Shown piece by piece: positions 59,702 to 64,000 of a DNA stretch of 64,000 nucleotides. Position 1 is the stretch's first letter, and the number at the start of each line of letters is the position of its first letter. Source of the stretch: Flavobacterium davisii (GTDB lineage Bacteria > Bacteroidota > Bacteroidia > Flavobacteriales > Flavobacteriaceae). A program made the position numbers and the translations under genes. The notes below the pieces were generated by a model, which had not been told where the DNA came from, ran no database searches, and saw only the letters and a program-made list of their open reading frames with translations. Where the stretch lies: NCBI RefSeq assembly GCF_019565505.1, contig NZ_CP067378.1:496001-560000 (forward strand), given 5' to 3'.

Positions 59702-61366
59702 TCAATCATTTAGATCTTTAAAATATTGTAAAAGGATTTTATTATTTAGTTTTTCTGGCGTAAAAATTTCATATATAGCAGGTCTATTTAATGATGAAAA
59801 ATCGTTCCAATTTTTCCGTAATTGTCTTTCATTGGTTGCTCTAAAATAGTGGAATCCATACATAGAGGCTAAATATTCTGCTGTTAGATTATGGGTGGTT
59901 TCAAAAAGGTATTAAATGTTTCATTTTCCTGATGTCCTGGCAAAATTCTAAAAATCCCTCCTCCTCCATTGTTTATAAGGATAATTTTAAAATCATTGGG
60001 TATATAGTGATTCCATAAAGCATTACTATCATAAAAAAAACTAATATCTCCAGTTATTACATACGTTGTTTTTTTACTTCCTACAGCTGCGCCAATAGCT
60101 GTTGTGGTACTTCCTTCTATTCCACTAGTTCCTCTATTACAATAGACCGAAATACTCGAATCTATAGAAAAGAGTTGTGCATAACGTATAGCGGAACTAT
60201 TACTAATTTGTAATTGGAGGTTTTTAGGTAATAATTCTGTAATTATTTGAAATACTTTTAAATCAGAAAAAATCAACTCTTTTAGATAGTCGTTGTGTGC
60301 TACTGCCCTTTGTAAACGAATATCTAATAATTCTTGCTGAAAAGAGCTTTCTTTGTAGCTGGTTAACTTTAAAAAACGTTCAAAAAATACATTGGGTGTT
60401 TCTTTAAAATGATGACTAAGACAACCATACGTATTATAAGCTCTTAATTCGTCCACATGCCAATGTGCTTTGGGTTTGTATTTTCTGAAAAAGGCTTTTA
60501 TTCTTTTTGAAACAATCATACCTCCTAGCGTTAGTAATATTTCAGGTTTGTAATGTTCGAATTCTTTTTCTGAAAAAGGCGTTATAATTGTATCTATATT
60601 TGTAATAAAGTTTTCATGATGTACATTAGATGTAACTTCAGTCATTACAATAACAGAAGGATCTTGTGCTATTATGTTTAGATATTCTGCTTCAATGGTA
60701 TTCGGTTGATTTTCCCCTATTAATACTATTTTTTTTTGTGCTTCATTCCATTGTTTTGCAAAAGGTTGTATTTCGGAGGCTTTTTCTTCTTTTTTTTCAA
60801 AATCAAACCATACAGGCGCTATAATGGGCGCTAAAATTGTTTCATATAAAGGTTCTTCAAAAGGAACATTTATATGAACGGGGCCTTTTTGTGAAATACT
60901 TAAGAAAAGAGCTTCTTGTATTAAACGATCATTTTCAGCAGAAGCATTCTCTTCTAAATTTGCATTATATAAAATGTGGTTAGCAAAAACATTGGCTTGC
61001 CTAATGGTTTGTCCATCTCCAATATCTATTTTATCAATTGGTCTATCAGCTGAAATAACCACTAAAGGTATTTGACTATAAAAAGCCTCTGTAATAGCAG
61101 GGTAATAATTTAACAATGCAGATCCTGAAGTACAAGTTAGTACTACGGGCTCTTGCAATTGTTGAGCTAAACCTAATGCAAAAAAACCGGCACAACGTTC
61201 ATCTACTATACTATAACAATTAAACTCTGTTTGATTAGAAAATCCTATAGTCAAGGGCGCATTTCGCGAACCCGAGAAATGACTATATGTTGTAATCCTT
61301 TTTTTTACATATTTCTATTATGCTTTGTGCTAAAGGAATTCTGGGGTAAATAGCGGTAGGTTTCAA
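59702..61366 (-). CDS. menD: SEPHCHC synthase MenD (three frame breaks)
   Basis: MenD is a thiamine-diphosphate enzyme that adds 2-oxoglutarate to isochorismate, the committed step of menaquinone synthesis. Motifs are VDERCAGFFALG (active-site Glu), TSGSALLNYYPA, VISADRPIDKID and NNGGGGIFRILPG. The reading frame is lost near 61305 (A8 run), near 61273, where one C restores ISPGSRNAPLTIG, and in a T5 run near 59905 before FETTHNLTAEYLASMYGF. Restored length ~555 residues. No ATG fits the start; TTG 61366 or a codon just before YPRIPLAQS is used. Since menaquinone is needed for respiration here, errors are likelier than decay. Confidence 0.9.
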
Positions 61367-61399
61367 TTTATAATAAACTCATGTTCTGTAGCAAAAGTA

Positions 61400-62079
61400 T
61401 TAACTTATCGTCATATTTTGAGCATTTTCTTTTAAAATTAAAAATTTATAAATCATGTAATATGCCAAAGCAGTAGAAATCGTAATTATTTTGTGCAAAA
61501 AGATTGATCTATAATGAAACATGTTGAAGAAAAAAACAGACATTTGAACTAGAAAAAAAATAGTGGCTATCAGAAAAATCAAATTTTCTTTTTTGGGTTC
61601 ATTTAAATACGTAACAACTCCAACAGCTCCCAAAAAGGCGGTTAATAGGCAATTAAAAACCCAATAAATATAGAATTCTTCTACCTGATCAAAAACAAAA
61701 TAGATCATATATAAATATAAGACAAATAATGGTATTAAAGCAATTCCGATTGCTGTTCGGTATTTTTTTTAATAAATTCTAATATTAAATAAATAAGTCC
61801 TATTTTGGAAGCTAAAGAAAATAGTGTTGCTATTTTAAAAGCGGTTTTTCCTTCTATTGCAAATAAAGAGGATGTAATCTGAAATAATATTAGACATAAT
61901 AAAAAATTCATATTTATTCTAGTAGAAGAAACTATATATAATATGAAAAGTAACGGAATACGTATAGAACGCTGATACTCTTCTAACGCATTTACTTGTA
62001 ACAAACTCATAATTCCATACAATACGAGATTAAAAATAAATAGGAATTCAAAAAGTTGGGTAATTTTTTGTAATTTCAT
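61400..62079 (-). CDS. Multi-pass membrane protein, possibly YhhN-like (frame break)
   Basis: A ~226-residue protein with about eight hydrophobic segments. The first part is MKLQKITQLFEFLFIFN..., and after a break in an A8 run near 61765 it reads YRTAIGIALIPLFVLY and on to IFLHKIITISTALAYY. Size and segment number suit the YhhN/lysoplasmalogenase family, but I see no decisive motif. It sits between menD and a GNAT gene. Confidence 0.6.
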
Positions 62080-62105
62080 GACCTTAATTTATTAATTTTA
62101 ATTAA

Positions 62106-62615
62106 ATGTCCATCCACATAAGAGAGGCTAAGTACACAGATCTTCCTGATATTCTTGAAATAGTGAATTATGAAATTGTAAACAGTACTTCTATTTGGGA
62201 ATATCATATCAGAACGTTAGAACAACAACAAAAGATTTTTAATGAAAAAAAATTAAATAATCAACCTTTTTTAGTTGCCATAAAAGGAAATAAAACAGTA
62301 GGATTTGGGACTTACGGTTCATTTCGTTTTAAAATAGGTTACCAATTTACCGCAGAACATTCTGTATATGTACATAAAGATTTTCATGGAAATGGTATCG
62401 GATCTCATCTTTTAAAAGAACTTATAAAAATTGCAAAAAAACAAAAATTACACACCTTAATTGGTGTTATTGACTCTGAAAATTCAGGAAGTATTACATT
62501 CCACAAAAAACTCGGATTTCAAGAAGTTGGCCATATTAAGGAAGCGGGATTTAAGTTTAACAAATGGTTGGATTCTACTTTTGTACAAATTTTATTACAA
62601 ATTCTTAACTACTGA
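62106..62615 (+). CDS. GNAT N-acetyltransferase, phosphinothricin-acetyltransferase-like
   Basis: This 169-residue acetyl-CoA-dependent transferase has IREAKYTDLPDILEIVNYE at the start, the substrate segment TSIWEYHIRTLEQ, the acetyl-CoA loop VYVHKDFHGNGIGSHLL and NSGSITFHKKLGFQEVGHI. The pattern matches the PAT/Bar and MnaT subgroup, which acetylates amino-acid analogues such as methionine sulfoximine. The actual substrate is unknown. Confidence 0.85.
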   Translation: MSIHIREAKYTDLPDILEIVNYEIVNSTSIWEYHIRTLEQQQKIFNEKKLNNQPFLVAIKGNKTVGFGTYGSFRFKIGYQFTAEHSVYVHKDFHGNGIGSHLLKELIKIAKKQKLHTLIGVIDSENSGSITFHKKLGFQEVGHIKEAGFKFNKWLDSTFVQILLQILNY

Positions 62616-63105
62616 TTTCTTATTTGTTCATTTTTTTAGTTTTTTAAAAAAACAAGACTCTTCTTGCTTGAGACAAGCTTAAAAATAACACTGTCATAAT
62701 CTATAATTTTAACTCAATTATGTTTTAGAAATATATTACAGATAAGAACAACTTGGAATCTAAAAAAGCGCCTTTCTTTGTTTCTAATACAATAAAACTA
62801 CCAATGTGGTAAAAAATCCACAGTTTTTTATCTTTATCACAAGACTTATGATGTAATCTGCTTTAAACAATAGGTTACATTTTATTTCTTATTAAATTTA
62901 ATTAATTTCTCTTTACAATCTGTTTTTTTTTATCTAATTAATAATATTTAATATATATTGTTTCAAAAATAAATCAGATAATCGTTTTAAATAAAACGTT
63001 TGTTATTTTCCCTTTTTGTTTGTTTGTTTTTTAAAAAGCAAGCAAAATTACGATTTCCATCTAATAAAGACCTCTAAACCACAAACTATATAAAGACTAA
63101 ATAAC
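62616..63105. other. Gene-free region upstream of prmA
   Basis: 490 AT-rich bases with several T and A runs. No open frame, no obvious repeat end and no RNA-like structure that I can support. Confidence 0.4.
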
Positions 63106-63113
63106 TACCTTTG
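63106..63113 (+). promoter_or_regulatory. Promoter -7 box of prmA
   Basis: TACCTTTG matches TAnnTTTG and ends 12 nt before the prmA ATG at 63126. This also argues against the in-frame TTG at 63111 as a start. Confidence 0.55.
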
Positions 63114-63125
63114 CAAAAAAAAATA

Positions 63126-63959
63126 ATGCAAAACATATACATCGGATATCATTTTGAAGTAGAACCGAAAGAATTAGGTTCAGAAATTTTAATAGCGGAG
63201 TTAGGCGAACTTCCATTTGATAGTTTTATCGAAACAGAAAATGGTTTTTCAGCTTATATTCCTAAAGAAAACTGGAATGAAAATATTTTAGACGACATTT
63301 ATATATTACAAAATTCTGACTTCAAAATTAGCTATACTTTTGAAGAAATTGAACAACAAAATTGGAATGCAGAATGGGAAAAAAACTTTGCCCCTATTGA
63401 TGTTGATGGTTTATGTCACGTTCGTGCACCTTTTCATCCTAAAACAGATGCTGAATTTGACATTGTAATAGAACCTAAAATGAGCTTTGGAACAGGTCAT
63501 CATGAAACGACACACATGATGATACAACATTTACTGGAATTAAATCTAAAAGGATTAAAAACATTAGATATGGGGTGTGGAACGGCTATTTTAGCCATAC
63601 TTGCTGAAATGAAAGGAGCACAACCTATAGACGCTATAGACATCGATAATTGGTGTTATCTAAACTCTATTGAAAATGCAGAACGTAACAACTGTAAGCA
63701 TATAACCGTTTATGAAGGAGACGCTTCTTTACTAACTGATAAAAAATATGATTTGATTATAGCTAATATCAATCGAAACATTTTGCTTAATGATATGCAA
63801 ACTTATGTTACATGTTTAAATCCAAATGGGATTATTTTATTTAGCGGTTTTTACGAACAAGATATTCCTCACATTGATGCCTCTTGCACAGAAAAAGGTT
63901 TAACTTTTGTTAAAAAAATAAGCCGTAACAACTGGGTATCTTTAAAATATGTAAATTAG
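63126..63959 (+). CDS. prmA: Ribosomal protein L11 methyltransferase
   Basis: PrmA methylates lysines and the N terminus of ribosomal protein L11 with SAM. The ~277-residue protein has an N-terminal substrate-recognition domain (IYIGYHFEVEPKELGSE), the linker segment VIEPKMSFGTGHHETTHMM, SAM motif I in TLDMGCGTAILAILA, AIDIDNWCYLNSIENA and DLIIANINRNILL. Length is normal for the shorter Bacteroidetes form. Complete, with the stop 41 nt before the window end. Confidence 0.93.
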   Translation: MQNIYIGYHFEVEPKELGSEILIAELGELPFDSFIETENGFSAYIPKENWNENILDDIYILQNSDFKISYTFEEIEQQNWNAEWEKNFAPIDVDGLCHVRAPFHPKTDAEFDIVIEPKMSFGTGHHETTHMMIQHLLELNLKGLKTLDMGCGTAILAILAEMKGAQPIDAIDIDNWCYLNSIENAERNNCKHITVYEGDASLLTDKKYDLIIANINRNILLNDMQTYVTCLNPNGIILFSGFYEQDIPHIDASCTEKGLTFVKKISRNNWVSLKYVN

Positions 63960-64000
63960 TTTTTCAAACCATATAAGGAATTATAGGAAGTATAAAATTT

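Overview
The window looks like a chromosomal segment of a low-GC Flavobacteriaceae bacterium, most likely Flavobacterium. The signs are gene neighbourhoods I know from that family (coaBC-porD-recN, rpoZ-bamD-dapA, mce-amiC-lptD-ridA, rlmD-DUF6452-DUF6048, bacillithiol bshA), promoter-like TAnnTTTG boxes close upstream of start codons, almost no Shine-Dalgarno sites, and a Bacteroidetes-type type VI secretion (T6SS-iii) tip locus. I cannot fix the species from sequence alone. I recognise no tRNA, rRNA, CRISPR array, intact transposase or replication origin.

Layout. 1-3.8 kb: two-component pair, coaE and a family 2 glycosyltransferase. 4.5-12.2 kb: a minus-strand housekeeping block (fabV, recN, porD, coaBC, rpoZ, bamD, dapA, DUF6913). 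12.3-14 kb: a 5'-nucleotidase made as two separate proteins. 14-24 kb: an accessory T6SS island with two TssD/Hcp-like tube proteins, one VgrG, two long effectors that share an N-terminal VgrG-docking and Ig-like part but carry different hydrolase-like C-terminal parts (called A and B here), their presumed immunity genes, and a downstream graveyard of orphan C-terminal cassettes each followed by an immunity-like gene. 24-36.9 kb: bshA, a GH3/beta-lactamase-like lipoprotein, an iron-sulfur reductase pair, MCE transport, amidase, lptD and ridA. 37-45 kb: dnaK, two tandem-duplicated zinc-metallopeptidase lipoproteins and two transporters. 45-64 kb: lipoproteins, Smr protein, rocD, PhoX-like and di-haem peroxidase lipoproteins, a GT14 transferase, rlmD, S1 RNA-binding protein, menD and prmA.

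The most interesting part is the T6SS island. A 907-bp block (vgrG tail plus effector N terminus) exists twice, nearly identical, in front of different toxin tails. Orphan tails begin at or just before the conserved SHSEGG active-site motif, and one orphan is a mosaic of A-type sequence upstream and B-type sequence downstream of that motif. All four immunity-like genes contain an AT-dinucleotide tract. The reading frame is intact in the two that follow full-length effectors and broken at the tract in the two that follow orphan cassettes. This looks like a recombination-driven effector-switching locus.

Two other themes. First, the intergenic spaces hold a dispersed ~200-bp element with ~20-bp terminal inverted repeats (at least six copies or remnants) and a second inverted-repeat family ending in GAGGCTGTC. 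Second, about 30 frame breaks occur in genes that are otherwise well conserved, mostly single-base changes in homopolymers. Essential genes (coaBC, lptD, dapA, menD) are hit, so many are probably sequencing errors, and I annotate those genes as whole units with the break noted.
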